From Bacteroidales bacterium UBA1458 (GTDB taxonomy: Bacteria > Bacteroidota > Bacteroidia > Bacteroidales > VadinHA17), in the NCBI GenBank assembly GCA_002325785.1, contig DCSU01000052.1, positions 12,188-34,192 of the forward strand: a stretch of DNA of 22,005 nucleotides. Reading direction: 5' to 3'. The position numbers were made by a program, and so were the translations under genes. Shown one piece after another: positions 7,342 to 14,892 of the stretch (its first letter is position 1; each line of letters opens with the position of its first letter). The notes beneath the pieces are model-generated. The model was not told the DNA's origin. It saw nothing but the letters and a program-made list of their open reading frames with translations, and searched no databases.

Positions 7342-9327
7342 TCACTCATAACGCAATCCGAACCCGAACCTGAAGAGCGGGTCTCCTGAGTCATAGGGCA
7401 GATCTTCTTTCTGATCGCGGACAGCCTTCATTGATGAGGGCATCTCGAATGGCAGTGTGCCTGTCGGGCTGAAGCGTCCGAAGACAATGTCAAGCACTGC
7501 GTCGTCTGCTGCCCCGAAGTCAGCCATCAGGCCGGCGGCCCTTTCACTTATCTCCGGGATGACGGCAGGCCTGTCGAGATAGATATCCACTACCGTCGGC
7601 ACCCTGGCCATTATACCGAGTATCTTTTTTAGCTCCTTATCCTTGTAATCGAGGTCTCCCGAGCTGAAGATGCGTCCCAGCGGACCGGCCCCCCTGAGGT
7701 GCTGTGAGGGAGCCCTCAGGCGAATGAGAGCAATATCTGCCTGGCCAGGCTTTTCTACAATGGTCCCATACTGTGCGGCCACCGCCGGGTCAATATTCAT
7801 GACATATATTTTTATTCCCTCTCTCAGTGGCAGTGTCATTCCGGAGCCTGAGGGGCTGTTTTTGAGCAGAACGACTGATTTTCTCTGTGCTAGACTTCCC
7901 GCCTTCACGAATGCCGGCTTTCCAATAATGCTGACCGAATGCTCCACGTCAACATACGGATCATCAAACAGGCCCAGGATAAACTTGAGCCGAAGCAGTC
8001 TCACCACAGAGCTGTCGAGCCTGGCTTCCGTGATCTTCCCATCTTGTACCAGCCTGACCAGCATGTCGGGTATCATTTCGCCTCCCAACTGGTCGCATCC
8101 GGCATTGATGATCTTCATCATGCGCTCTTCCGGGGTGGCATGCTCCATACCTCTTGCCCTGGCAGGAAGAATATTGATGCCCAATACCTTATTGTCAGTT
8201 ACCAGTCCCCAGTCAGTGCAGACCACCCCGTCATACCCGTACCTGTTTCTCAGGAGGCCGGTGATGATCTCCCTGTTGAAGCCCATGCCCACATCTTCAC
8301 CTGTCTGTCCGACGGGCACACCATAGTAGGGCATTATTGCTGCGGTCCCTTCGCGGAAGGCAGCCTCGAACGGGATGAGGTGATATTCAAAGTTGTTTCC
8401 CGGGTATATCTGTCCCAGGGCAACCGGAAAGTGAGGGTCTATACCCTCTCTCTGCGGTCCGCCACCGCTGAAATGCTTTGTCATGCAGGCCACGCTCCAG
8501 CTGCCAAGTGAGTCACCCTGGAACCCTCTTATATAAGCAGCCGTAAACATTGCCGACATATGGGCGTCCTCGCCGAAGGTGCCGTTTATCCTTCCCCACC
8601 GCGGCTCGGTGGCGAGGTCGGCCATGGGATGCAGTGCTACCCTGATGCCTGTTGCAAGGTACTCCTGGCGGGCAATGTCGGCATGCTGCCAGACCAGTGC
8701 CGAGTCTCCCGTGGCAGCCAGTCCCACAGGTTCAGGCCAGAGTGAAAAATCACCTGAGAAAGCACCGGCAAGGATATTCTGACCGTACATGTTTCTCGGA
8801 TCCGAGGCTATGGTCACAGGTATGCCCAGCCTGGTACGTTCGGCCAGCTTCTGTATGCTGTTATACCACTCAGCCATCTCCCTCTTTCCTGTTCCCATGA
8901 AGATATTGAAGTGACTGATATTTTTCCCGAAGATCAAATCGTAGGTCCCGATGCTCATGAGCGATGAGGGGTCAGAGAAGGAGCGCTTCTCAGAGACCGA
9001 GCCATCCTTGTTCATTCCTACCGGAGGGAAGAACATCTGGCCAGCCTTCTCCTCGAGTGTCATCTGTGACAGGAGGTCGCCTGCACGTGCCTCATAAGGC
9101 TGCCGGTGATCTTCATAGCTGTCAAGGCTGCCGTTCTTGTTGAGATCACGGAAGCTGAGGCCGTCAATATTAAGTTCCGGCGCCTCCTGACCGGCAAGGG
9201 CTTTGTATTTCTTTGCTTTTCTGTTTCCGGAAAGAGACATGCTCAGTAATGTCAGGAGTGCTATAATAATCATCAGGGCGAGAAATGACGCGGCAATAAT
9301 GCCGGTTATCTTAAGGAGCTTTTTCAT
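7342..9327 (-). CDS. Membrane-anchored glycoside hydrolase family 3 protein (beta-glucosidase-like)
   Basis: This 661-residue protein has one N-terminal hydrophobic segment (about 5-30) without an obvious cleavage site or lipobox, so it may stay anchored with its catalytic part in the periplasm. Residues 61-73, DLNKNGSLDSYED, resemble a calcium-binding EF-hand/dockerin loop, a feature seen in several Bacteroidota GH3 proteins. The GH3 N-terminal barrel spans about 85-440, with KHFSGGG at 284-290 and the nucleophile Asp372 in VCTDWG. The C-terminal domain runs to the end and closes with the GH3-like GTLPFEMPSS and FRFGFGLRYE. It should release terminal sugars from beta-glycosides; the acid/base Glu and substrate cannot be read from sequence. 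It has a divergent promoter candidate and is separated by 238 nt from the LolA-like gene downstream. Confidence 0.92.
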   Translation of the reverse strand: MKKLLKITGIIAASFLALMIIIALLTLLSMSLSGNRKAKKYKALAGQEAPELNIDGLSFRDLNKNGSLDSYEDHRQPYEARAGDLLSQMTLEEKAGQMFFPPVGMNKDGSVSEKRSFSDPSSLMSIGTYDLIFGKNISHFNIFMGTGKREMAEWYNSIQKLAERTRLGIPVTIASDPRNMYGQNILAGAFSGDFSLWPEPVGLAATGDSALVWQHADIARQEYLATGIRVALHPMADLATEPRWGRINGTFGEDAHMSAMFTAAYIRGFQGDSLGSWSVACMTKHFSGGGPQREGIDPHFPVALGQIYPGNNFEYHLIPFEAAFREGTAAIMPYYGVPVGQTGEDVGMGFNREIITGLLRNRYGYDGVVCTDWGLVTDNKVLGINILPARARGMEHATPEERMMKIINAGCDQLGGEMIPDMLVRLVQDGKITEARLDSSVVRLLRLKFILGLFDDPYVDVEHSVSIIGKPAFVKAGSLAQRKSVVLLKNSPSGSGMTLPLREGIKIYVMNIDPAVAAQYGTIVEKPGQADIALIRLRAPSQHLRGAGPLGRIFSSGDLDYKDKELKKILGIMARVPTVVDIYLDRPAVIPEISERAAGLMADFGAADDAVLDIVFGRFSPTGTLPFEMPSSMKAVRDQKEDLPYDSGDPLFRFGFGLRYE

Positions 9328-9350
9328 GGTTGAAATGGTTTAATGGGGAA

Positions 9351-9379
9351 TAAACTTACGAAAAAATCCCTTTCGCAAA
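9351..9379 (-). promoter_or_regulatory. Candidate promoter for the GH3 gene
   Basis: On the minus strand TTTG (plus 9376-9379) is followed after 17 nt by TAAGTTTA (plus 9351-9358), close to the Bacteroidota pattern TTTG-N17-23-TAnnTTTG with one mismatch in the -7 box. It lies about 24 nt before the GH3 start. Confidence 0.4.
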
Positions 9380-9408
9380 CGCTTGCTGTTCGGTGGCTTA
9401 CCCCCTTA

Positions 9409-9440
9409 TTTTGGAGTTACGGTCATATTTTGTACTTTTA
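9409..9440 (+). promoter_or_regulatory. Candidate promoter for the propeller lipoprotein gene
   Basis: TTTTG ending at 9413 is followed after 19 nt by TACTTTTA at 9433-9440, one mismatch from TAnnTTTG. It is back to back with the candidate promoter of the divergent GH3 gene; the two -33 elements are about 30 bp apart. Confidence 0.4.
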
Positions 9441-9458
9441 TGGCTCAAATAGTAATCA

Positions 9459-10655
9459 TTGATAAAAACGAATCTTAATAAAGTCCTGATGATACTGTTG
9501 CAGGTCATTGTGATTGGCGGATGCACCCGCGATCCCATTGACTCTCCTCCCGAGACACTTCTCGCCTGGACAAAGCCGGTAGACATAGATGGAATGAAGT
9601 TCTACCATGAGAGCCTCACCACGACCCCTGACGGCGGATTTTTAGTATCAGGATATACATACCATGAAGATAACAGCCTTACCCACGCCCTGGTCATCAG
9701 GTTCTCTTCCGGTGGCAACCGGATGTGGTGGCAACAGTATGACATAGATGGATACAGTAAAATATACGGCGATAATGCCGTTCAGAGGAGCGATGGCTCA
9801 ATTGTTTTAACAGGGTCATGCTGGGAAGATGGAATGGCCAGTTCTACATTTGTGGCTTTCCTTGACGAAGACGGTAATCTGCTGCGTAAGGTGCTGCGCG
9901 AGGTCCCTGCCAACCGTGTCATCACTGACAGGAAGATACTGCTTCCTTCTGACGGCACCATACTCCTGGCCTGCCAATCGGTTAATGATGATGCTCCGAC
10001 GCTTACCGGCAGGTGTTCGCTTGTCATCGATCAGCTCACAGATGAAGGCGATCTGACCGTTAGCAGGGAGTATGCCAACACCTCTGCCATACTCGAACAG
10101 ACCTTCATGAACGATGGGGGTGAAATTTTCCTTGCAGGAGCAACTCGTCCGGAAAAAGTACCGGAGAGCCTTGATGATCTCGAAATTCTCTTCCTGCTGA
10201 TTGACAATGCCGGCAATGAGGTTTACCGTGTATCCGGCGGTACAAATTCGTGGGACTCCGGCCTGTCTGTTGCCCCCTCCTATGACGGTGGATACAGTTT
10301 GGCAGGCATGCTCACTTATGAACGCCAGCCGGTGCTATTCCCGGTCAGCCGTAACGGCACTCTCGGAGAACAGGTCCATGCAGCAGATACCATACATACA
10401 TATGGACTGGTTATCAAGCAGATAAATAATAGCGAATACCTGTTGCTGAACCAGTCACGGACCAGGGTCTATTTCTCGAAACTGAGATCTGACCTTTCGA
10501 CGGTCTGGACTACCTGGTTTGACAACCCATTCACTTCGGAATTCTATCCGCCTTTTATCAGAGATTTGGTCAGTCTCAATGACGGATCATTCGCCTTCCT
10601 CTACTTTAGTGACGAGACAGGATACACAATCAACAGAACGGTGTCGTTCAACTGA
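9459..10655 (+). CDS. Predicted beta-propeller lipoprotein of unknown function
   Basis: The 398-residue frame appears to start at TTG 9459. A stop codon lies two codons upstream, and the only nearby ATG (9489) would remove both lysines of the signal peptide n-region. With the TTG start there is a positive n-region, a hydrophobic core and a lipobox ending VIGGC, with Cys22 as the lipidation site. The mature part has repeating units of about 45-60 residues with turns such as TPDGGFLVSGY, RSDGSIVLTGS, PSDGTILLACQ, SYDGGYSLAGM and LNDGSFAFLYF. This is typical of the propeller-like 'delta-60/kelch-like' surface lipoproteins of Bacteroidota. No catalytic motif is visible. The gene runs divergently from GH3 and ends 155 nt before the GGT-family gene; these 155 nt show no further gene. 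Confidence 0.78.
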   Translation: MIKTNLNKVLMILLQVIVIGGCTRDPIDSPPETLLAWTKPVDIDGMKFYHESLTTTPDGGFLVSGYTYHEDNSLTHALVIRFSSGGNRMWWQQYDIDGYSKIYGDNAVQRSDGSIVLTGSCWEDGMASSTFVAFLDEDGNLLRKVLREVPANRVITDRKILLPSDGTILLACQSVNDDAPTLTGRCSLVIDQLTDEGDLTVSREYANTSAILEQTFMNDGGEIFLAGATRPEKVPESLDDLEILFLLIDNAGNEVYRVSGGTNSWDSGLSVAPSYDGGYSLAGMLTYERQPVLFPVSRNGTLGEQVHAADTIHTYGLVIKQINNSEYLLLNQSRTRVYFSKLRSDLSTVWTTWFDNPFTSEFYPPFIRDLVSLNDGSFAFLYFSDETGYTINRTVSFN

Positions 10656-10810
10656 TGACATCTTCCGTCTTGTCTCCTGCAGTGACAGTGAAGGGCTTTT
10701 TGTGCTGACAGAGAACGAACATGTGAGAGAGTACCTGAAGATACAGTACGGCCCGTGCGACAGGCTAAATGGCAATGCATTAAATCATCAAAAACAAACA
10801 ACTGCAAATA

Positions 10811-12676
10811 ATGAAAAGTCTCCTGCTTTCAATCACGTTATTAAGTTTTATTCTCATGTCAAACGCCCAGTCATTCAACACCTTTCCCGTCACCACCCAG
10901 AAGCCGCCGCTGCATGGCAGGCACTGGATGGCTATTACGGGCAAGCCCCTGGCGGCCACTGCCGGGGCTATGATCTTTGATCGCGGCGGCAACGCCGTTG
11001 ATGCTGCATGCGCCATGCTGGCAGCCACCTGCACCATGTGGGACGTGCTCAGCTGGGGAGGGGAGACCCAGGCTCTAATTTACAATCCAAACACCGGTAA
11101 GGTCATTGCCATCAATGCCCTGGGTGTGGCCCCCACAGGTGCAACAGCTGAGTTTTATAAGTCGAAAGGCTTTAAATACCCGCCCGAGTACGGGCCCCTG
11201 GCTGCAGTTACACCCGGTACGCCGGGCGGACTGATGACAATGCTTGCCGAATACGGCACCATGAGCCTGAAGGAGGTACTTGCTCCTGCCATGCAGATGG
11301 CAGAGGGCTATCCCATTGAAGCCCAGACGGCAAACAACATCGAGAGAAATAAAAAGCGCATCAGCGAGTGGCCTTACTCGGCAAAAGTCTTCCTCCCTCA
11401 TGCCGGAGAGGAACGCGAGGCTCCGTCGGCAGGCGAGCTTTTTGTTCAGAAGGACCTCCTGGAAACGCTGACGAAACTGGTTGAAGCAGAACAACTGGCC
11501 CTTAAAAAGAAGAAATCGAGAAAAGAGGCGATATACGCTGCCTATGAACGCTTTTATAAAGGCGATATCGGAGCTGAGTTCTCAAGGGGCTGCATTGAAC
11601 AGGGCGGACTAATCACGAAAGAGGACCTTGCCGGGTGGAAGGTGAAGATAGAGGAACCGATGATGACCGAATACAGGGGCATAGAGGTGTATAAGTTGCA
11701 ACAGTGGACACAGGGGCCGGTGATGCTTCAGGCTCTTAATATCCTTGAAAACTTCAACCTGAAGGAGATGGGCTATAACTCAACCATGTATATCCATACA
11801 CTCTATCAGGCGATGAACCTGGCATTTGCCGACCGTGACTTTTACTATGGTGATCCGGCTTTTCCGCCGGAAGAACCCATGAAGGGACTTCTCTCAAAGG
11901 AGTATGCCAGGGAGCGCAGCAAGCTTATTGATCCTGACCGCAATGACCCCGATATTCGTCCCGGCGATCCATATCCGTTTGAGGAGAAGAGCAATCCGTT
12001 TGCTACCCTGCTTAATTCCTGGCAGGCCGGAGCCCGGAATATTTATCCTTCAGATGACCCGGGCCAGTATGAACGTTTCCTTGGTACGTTCCAGTCGGGA
12101 ACAACCTCAATTGAGGCTGCTGACGCTGAGGGATGGGTTGTCTCCGTCACACCCAGCGGCGGGTGGGTGCCTGCATGCATAGCCGGCAATACCGGCATTG
12201 GCATGAGCCAGCGCATGCAGAGCTTCGTCCTTGATGAGCGCGAGAACCCGTTCAATGTGGTTGAGCCGGGAAAGAGGCCGCGCGTGACCCTGACGCCCTC
12301 GCTGGCAATGAAGGATGGCAAGCCTTTCCTCTCATTTGCCAAGCAGGGGGGCGACGAGCAGGATCAGCTCCTGCTGCAGTTCTTCCTTAACGTGGCCGAG
12401 TTCGGGATGACAGTCCAGGAGGCATGTGAAGCCCCGTCATTCAAGACTCTGCAGATGTATTCAAGCTTCGGAGAACATGAGAAGGTTACTGGCGGGCTGG
12501 TCCTGAACAGCAGCATGCCGCCGTGGGTAAGGAAGGAGCTGGCGGCCATGGGCTACAGACTGTCATTCCAGGAGCGGACTTCCGGTCCGGTGAACGCTAT
12601 CGGGTTCGATCGGGTTCATGGAACATTCTGGGGTGGATCAAGTAATTTCGGGGAGGATTACGGGATAGGATGGTGA
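10811..12676 (+). CDS. Gamma-glutamyltransferase-family protein (divergent, YwrD-like)
   Basis: This 621-residue protein has a signal peptide (MKSLLLSITLLSFILMSNAQ) and is probably periplasmic. The family fold is clear: DRGGNAVDAACAMLAA at about 57-72, PGTPGGLMTML at about 135-145, the central maturation/catalytic site SGTTSIEAAD with Thr431, then GKRPRVTLTP and GGDEQ. Classical enzymes self-cleave before the Thr, which becomes the N-terminal nucleophile, and hydrolyse glutathione or transfer its gamma-glutamyl group. Here the usual TTH is TTS, the NTxFG segment reads TPSGGW, and the substrate-binding RPLSSMSP motif is RPRVTLTP. GGSRI is replaced by GGDEQ. These changes fit the YwrD-like branch, whose substrate is unclear. 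The ATG follows an A-rich leader. It may be transcribed with the upstream lipoprotein. Confidence 0.87.
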   Translation: MKSLLLSITLLSFILMSNAQSFNTFPVTTQKPPLHGRHWMAITGKPLAATAGAMIFDRGGNAVDAACAMLAATCTMWDVLSWGGETQALIYNPNTGKVIAINALGVAPTGATAEFYKSKGFKYPPEYGPLAAVTPGTPGGLMTMLAEYGTMSLKEVLAPAMQMAEGYPIEAQTANNIERNKKRISEWPYSAKVFLPHAGEEREAPSAGELFVQKDLLETLTKLVEAEQLALKKKKSRKEAIYAAYERFYKGDIGAEFSRGCIEQGGLITKEDLAGWKVKIEEPMMTEYRGIEVYKLQQWTQGPVMLQALNILENFNLKEMGYNSTMYIHTLYQAMNLAFADRDFYYGDPAFPPEEPMKGLLSKEYARERSKLIDPDRNDPDIRPGDPYPFEEKSNPFATLLNSWQAGARNIYPSDDPGQYERFLGTFQSGTTSIEAADAEGWVVSVTPSGGWVPACIAGNTGIGMSQRMQSFVLDERENPFNVVEPGKRPRVTLTPSLAMKDGKPFLSFAKQGGDEQDQLLLQFFLNVAEFGMTVQEACEAPSFKTLQMYSSFGEHEKVTGGLVLNSSMPPWVRKELAAMGYRLSFQERTSGPVNAIGFDRVHGTFWGGSSNFGEDYGIGW

Positions 12677-12680
12677 GCAC

Positions 12681-12719
12681 AAGTCGTAAAGTCAAAAGTC
12701 CGTAAAGTCTGTAAAGTCT
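12681..12719 (+). repeat. AAGTC-centred short direct repeats
   Basis: AAGTC recurs at 12681, 12689, 12696, 12705 and 12714, at spacings of 8, 7, 9 and 9 nt, mostly inside a longer word GTAAAGTC. The array begins 5 nt after the stop of the GGT-family gene. The AGTC core resembles the CAGTCnn array at 2201-2249. Confidence 0.65.
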
Positions 12720-12723
12720 GAAG

Positions 12724-12772
12724 GATTTGCGATTTGCGAATTTCGAATAAATCGACAATCTGAAATCGAAAA
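12724..12772 (+). repeat. Seven-bp-period block (GATTTGC / TCGAAAA type)
   Basis: GATTTGC at 12724-12730 is repeated exactly at 12731-12737, then GAATTTC at 12738. Still in the 7-bp register come GAATAAA (12745), TCGACAA (12752), TCTGAAA (12759) and TCGAAAA (12766). The sequence drifts along the block but the phase of seven is kept for 49 bp. Confidence 0.65.
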
Positions 12773-12780
12773 TTCTTCAA

Positions 12781-12801
12781 TTGCCTATTGCCTATTGCCT
12801 A
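12781..12801 (+). repeat. Three exact tandem TTGCCTA heptamers
   Basis: TTGCCTA occurs without interruption at 12781, 12788 and 12795. A rotation of the unit, TATTGCC, differs at one base from the reverse complement (TACTGCC) of the AGGCAGT units at 2112-2125. The last copy provides the TTG that is correctly placed as the -33 element of the downstream promoter. Confidence 0.8.
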
Positions 12802-12826
12802 TTTCCCAACATGATTGCTATCTTTG
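12795..12826 (+). promoter_or_regulatory. Promoter of the M23-dxr-rseP operon
   Basis: TTG at 12795-12797 is separated by 21 nt from TATCTTTG at 12819-12826, an exact match to the Bacteroidota -7 consensus TAnnTTTG. Transcription would begin near 12832, about 16 nt before the ATG at 12848. This supports that start over an in-frame ATG at 12815, which would lie inside the promoter. Confidence 0.65.
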
Positions 12827-12847
12827 TCCCTTCGGACTAATTTTCAG

Positions 12848-13711
12848 ATGGCTAAGAACGAAAAAAGGAAGGGCAAATGGCGCGACAGGTTCCGGTTTGC
12901 CATTTTCAATGATACCACCTACGAGGAGTTATGGCGCATTCGACTCACCAAATCGAACGCACTGCTGGCAGCCGCAATGCTTTTCCTGCTGATCATCGGC
13001 GTCAATTCATCACTGATAGCATTTACAAACCTCCGCGAATTCATCCCCGGTTACCCCGATGTATCCATGCGGCGAAACATACTCATGAACGCAATCATGC
13101 TCGACTCGCTTGAACGTGAGCTGGCAATCAGGGACAAGTATTTCCAGGATCTGAATGATGTAATCTCGGGAAGACAGCCCATTGGCCAGGTAGCCAGGCG
13201 TGACAGCTCCCGCGACTACAGCAACATAGTCTTTAAGAGGTCAGTCGAAGATTCGGTGTTGAGATCAAAGGTTGAACAGGAGGAGAAATACACTCTCGCA
13301 TCGGGCTCAACAGGCTCATCTCGTGGCGCCAGCCTTGCCAGCATCCATTTCTTTCCGCCGGTCAAAGGCATTGTCTCAGGTAATTTTGAGCTGCGCACAC
13401 GGCATTATGCCACAGATATCGTTACCCAGCCCAAGGCGGTGGTTTCATCCACCCTCGACGGTACTGTGATTATGACAGGATGGACTATGGAGACCGGTTT
13501 TGTGATGGTTATACAGCACAGCAACAACCTCATCTCCGTTTACAAGCACAACGCCACACTCCTCAAGGAGATGGGTGACAGGGTCTGGGCGGGAGAGGCA
13601 ATCTCCATCGTTGGCGACTCAGGCGAGCTCTACACATCTGGTCCGCATCTCCATTTTGAATTGTGGCATAACGGCGTGGCCCTTGACCCGCTACAATACA
13701 TTTTCTTTTGA
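12848..13711 (+). CDS. M23-family (LytM-type) peptidoglycan endopeptidase
   Basis: With the ATG at 12848 the protein has 287 residues. A basic N-terminal stretch (KNEKRKGKWRDR) is followed by one transmembrane helix (about 37-61), a periplasmic linker with helical character (about 75-145), a Ser/Gly-rich segment, and a C-terminal M23 domain. The zinc and catalytic residues appear intact: His186-xxx-Asp190 (RHYATD), and His267/His269 in GPHLHFEL. YKH near residue 234 fits the usual family His. Relatives cleave peptide cross-links or regulate other hydrolases from the inner membrane. It is the first gene of a probable operon with dxr (14 nt downstream) and rseP, a combination that I recall from other Bacteroidota. 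Confidence 0.9.
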   Translation: MAKNEKRKGKWRDRFRFAIFNDTTYEELWRIRLTKSNALLAAAMLFLLIIGVNSSLIAFTNLREFIPGYPDVSMRRNILMNAIMLDSLERELAIRDKYFQDLNDVISGRQPIGQVARRDSSRDYSNIVFKRSVEDSVLRSKVEQEEKYTLASGSTGSSRGASLASIHFFPPVKGIVSGNFELRTRHYATDIVTQPKAVVSSTLDGTVIMTGWTMETGFVMVIQHSNNLISVYKHNATLLKEMGDRVWAGEAISIVGDSGELYTSGPHLHFELWHNGVALDPLQYIFF

Positions 13712-13725
13712 TATCACACCCGCAG

Positions 13726-14892
13726 ATGCACAAGCGACTCGCAATTCTCGGTTCAACAGGATCGATAGGCACTCAGACCCTCGGAATAGTGGCCCGTTAT
13801 CCTGACCTCTTCACTGTCGCTGTTCTCGCTGCAGGCAACAATGCAGAGCTGCTCATGGAGCAGGCGAGGATTTTCAGGCCTGCGAGAGTTGTTATTGGCA
13901 ATGAAGCTTTTTACAGCGTGGTCAGAGATGGCTTGTCCGGCCTTGGCATTGAGGTTCTTGCCGGCAGAAAGGCCTTTGAGGAGGTTGTATCATCTGACGG
14001 TGTTGATACCGTTGTGGCTGCAATGGTTGGCTTTGCCGGACTGCGCCCCACGGCTGCAGCAGTAAAGGCAGGCAGGGAGGTAGCCCTGGCAAACAAGGAG
14101 ACACTGGTAGTAGCCGGTGAGATGATCACCAACACTGCCACCGCATCAGGCTGCAAACTGCTGCCGGTCGATTCCGAACACTCGGCAATAATGCAATGTC
14201 TTAATGGCGAACCTCAGAGTTCGGTGGAAAAGATCATCCTCACGGCCTCCGGAGGTCCCTTCCGCAGTACACCCGCCGACAGGCTGGCAAAGGTCACCCC
14301 GCTGGAGGCGCTCCGTCATCCCAACTGGAGCATGGGGAGCAAGATCACTATCGACTCCGCCACGCTCATGAACAAAGGGCTCGAGGTGATTGAAGCACAC
14401 TGGCTATTCGGCACACCCGGCGAAAAGATCGACGTGCTCGTCCATCCGCAGTCAATAATCCATTCAATGGTACAGTTCACTGACGGATCAATCAAGGCCC
14501 AGCTTGGTGTGCCTGACATGAGGCTGCCGATAATTTATGCCCTGACATATCCCGAAAGGGTAATAACCGAGCTTCCGCGGCCGTCGCTTGCAGAGATTGG
14601 TACCCTCACCTTCGAGGAGCCGGATGAAAACCGCTTCCGTTGCCTGCCACTGGCACGCAGTTCCCTGAAGAGCGGAGGCAACATGCCATGCGCCCTGAAC
14701 GCAGCCAATGAGGTGGCCGTTGCAGCATTCCTTCAGGAGAAAATAGGATTCAATGACATAGCCGCAACCGTAGAGCATGTCCTGGGGAAAACTCTGTTCA
14801 ACAGCGAAGCATCAATGGATGTCTATGAGGATACAGACGCCAGGAGCAGGATCCTCGCCACAGAGTACATAAGTAAAACGAATAGAAAATGA
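13726..14892 (+). CDS. dxr: 1-deoxy-D-xylulose 5-phosphate reductoisomerase
   Basis: The 388-residue product has the expected length for IspC/Dxr. It catalyses the NADPH- and metal-dependent conversion of DXP to 2-C-methyl-D-erythritol 4-phosphate, the committed step of the MEP isoprenoid pathway. Visible motifs are the NADPH loop GSTGSIG at residues 9-15, LANKETLV, the metal-binding PVDSEHSAI, the substrate loop HPNWSMGSKITIDSATLMNK, EAHWLFG, and HPQSIIHSMV with DGSIKAQLGVPDMRLPI. The ATG at 13726 is preferred over an upstream TTG (13708), because the latter overlaps the M23 stop and adds non-family residues. The stop overlaps the rseP start in ATGA, suggesting translational coupling. Confidence 0.97.
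   Translation: MHKRLAILGSTGSIGTQTLGIVARYPDLFTVAVLAAGNNAELLMEQARIFRPARVVIGNEAFYSVVRDGLSGLGIEVLAGRKAFEEVVSSDGVDTVVAAMVGFAGLRPTAAAVKAGREVALANKETLVVAGEMITNTATASGCKLLPVDSEHSAIMQCLNGEPQSSVEKIILTASGGPFRSTPADRLAKVTPLEALRHPNWSMGSKITIDSATLMNKGLEVIEAHWLFGTPGEKIDVLVHPQSIIHSMVQFTDGSIKAQLGVPDMRLPIIYALTYPERVITELPRPSLAEIGTLTFEEPDENRFRCLPLARSSLKSGGNMPCALNAANEVAVAAFLQEKIGFNDIAATVEHVLGKTLFNSEASMDVYEDTDARSRILATEYISKTNRK

Noticed and set aside
7670..8511. Long plus-strand frames of 218 and 190 residues
   Set aside because: They lie wholly opposite the GH3 coding region, resemble no family, and the GH3 frame has conserved motifs throughout.
10519..10980. A 153-residue plus-strand frame bridging the propeller lipoprotein and GGT-family genes
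   Set aside because: It overlaps both well-supported genes out of frame, has no recognisable domain and no signal or promoter of its own.
12681..12801. CRISPR array
   Set aside because: Units are about 7 bp without spacers of constant length, and no cas gene is present.
13708..13725. TTG start for dxr
   Set aside because: It overlaps the M23 stop, and the ATG at 13726 gives the standard IspC N-terminus immediately before GSTGSIG.
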